NCBI GenBank assembly: GCA_903938955.1 | Contig: CAJAFJ010000751.1 | Location: 1 to 6,328 of the forward strand | DNA length: 6,328 bases | Reading direction: 5' to 3' | Origin: an uncultured beta proteobacterium | GTDB lineage: Bacteria; Pseudomonadota; Gammaproteobacteria; Burkholderiales; Burkholderiaceae | Shown: positions 5,796 through 6,328 of the stretch, one piece after another | Layout: each line of letters begins with the position of its first letter | How positions within the stretch are numbered: the stretch's first letter is position 1 | Program-made: the position numbers and the translations under genes | Notes under the pieces: generated by a model | Database searches by the model: none | The model's input: only the letters and a program-made list of their open reading frames with translations | What the model was told of the DNA's origin: nothing

Positions 5796-6328
5796 ACACG
5801 CCTGCGGGTCGGGTCCGCCGCATTGCCCACCTCGACATGGACGCTTTTTATGCGTCCGTCGAGTTGCTGCGCTACCCGCAACTCAAAGGTTTACCGGTGG
5901 TGATTGGCGGTGCCCGCCGCGCCGTGGATGACGCCTTGCGCCTGGCCGGGTCGGCAGTAATCGATGGCGAACCCGTCGAGCGGCCGTTATCCAAAATCCC
6001 GGTCGACGACTTCCCCCGCCTGAAGGACTACACCGGGCGCGGCGTCATCACCACCGCCACCTACGCGGCGCGCCAGTTTGGCGTGGGCTCGGCGATGGGC
6101 CTGATGAAGGCCGCCAAGCTGTGCCCGCAAGCCATATTGCTGCCGGTGGATTTTGCTGAAATCCGCAAGTATTCGCGCGCCGTCAAAGACATCATTCTGG
6201 ACATTGCCCCGCTGATGGAAGACCGCGGCATTGACGAGGTTTACATTGATTTCACCGACGTGCCCGGCGGCCAGCGCGAAGGCGGGCGGGTGCTGGCGAG
6301 GCTGATGCAGAAAACCATTTTTGAGCAG
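5792..6328 (+). CDS. dinB: DNA polymerase IV (Y-family translesion polymerase), N-terminal 179 residues
   Basis: The reading frame from GTG at 5792 is open to the window end (179 codons, 3' end missing). Pol IV bypasses damaged template bases with low fidelity. HLDMDAFYASVE at 13-24 carries catalytic Asp15 and, as steric gate, Tyr20 where E. coli has Phe13. GVITTATYAARQFGV at 84-98 holds the nucleotide-contacting Tyr91 and Arg94. GIDEVYID at 146-153 carries catalytic Asp148 and Glu149. The three catalytic acidic residues are thus present. Between VVIGG (36-40) and GVITT there are 43 residues where E. coli DinB has about 5, an insertion of about 38 residues in the fingers that I recall from Comamonadaceae homologues. 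GTG is the only sensible start: the next in-frame ATG lies inside the catalytic DMD motif. The start shares GTGA with the prenyltransferase stop, so translation is probably coupled. No SOS (LexA) box is seen immediately upstream. Confidence 0.95.
   Translation, partial: MNTPAGRVRRIAHLDMDAFYASVELLRYPQLKGLPVVIGGARRAVDDALRLAGSAVIDGEPVERPLSKIPVDDFPRLKDYTGRGVITTATYAARQFGVGSAMGLMKAAKLCPQAILLPVDFAEIRKYSRAVKDIILDIAPLMEDRGIDEVYIDFTDVPGGQREGGRVLARLMQKTIFEQ

Noticed and set aside
5912..6040. Possible frameshift or foreign insertion in dinB
   Set aside because: The 43-residue segment keeps the frame from the catalytic motif before it to the conserved motifs after it, has no terminal repeats or target duplication, and has composition like its surroundings; it is better read as a natural insertion.
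1..6328. Search for CRISPR arrays, tRNA, insertion sequence ends, prophage, toxin-antitoxin or defence genes
   Set aside because: No direct repeats with spacers, cloverleaf, transposase or terminal inverted repeats were seen; nearly all of the window is taken up by the five genes described.

Overview
The window looks like chromosomal DNA of a betaproteobacterium, most likely Burkholderiales and probably Comamonadaceae (the Rhodoferax/Polaromonas kind). This rests on high GC content, dense gene packing and the character of the proteins, above all the DNA polymerase IV fragment at the right edge, whose long fingers insertion resembles what I recall from that family. No rRNA, tRNA, CRISPR array, insertion sequence or phage gene is visible. 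All five genes read as intact, apart from the two cut by the window edges.

Layout from left to right. Bases 1-336 (+) are the last 111 codons of an FMN-dependent alpha-hydroxy acid (L-lactate-type) dehydrogenase. After a 68-bp gap, 405-2111 (+) encodes a soluble diguanylate cyclase with three PAS-like sensor segments, an intact GGDEF active site and an intact RxxD inhibitory site. It ends 10 bp from the stop codon of a convergent gene at 2122-4800 (-). That gene encodes an 892-residue fusion of an NDP-forming acyl-CoA synthetase module with a C-terminal GNAT acetyltransferase, the architecture of the Pat/PatZ protein lysine acetyltransferases. A 101-bp divergent intergenic region holds a 16-bp near-palindrome that could be an operator. 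It leads to a 297-residue UbiA-superfamily membrane prenyltransferase with MenA-like motifs (4902-5795, +). The DNA polymerase IV gene dinB (5792 onward, +) overlaps that gene by 4 bp and runs off the right edge.

Functionally the region is mixed: lactate-type oxidation, c-di-GMP signalling, CoA/acetyl-lysine metabolism, prenyl transfer and translesion synthesis. The only clear operon-like link is prenyltransferase-dinB, by overlapping stop and start codons. I see no convincing unknown multi-gene system. The points most worth a second look are the retained catalytic histidines in the Pat-like protein, the roughly 38-residue insertion in the polymerase fingers, a MenA-type prenyltransferase coupled to dinB, and the palindrome between the divergent genes.
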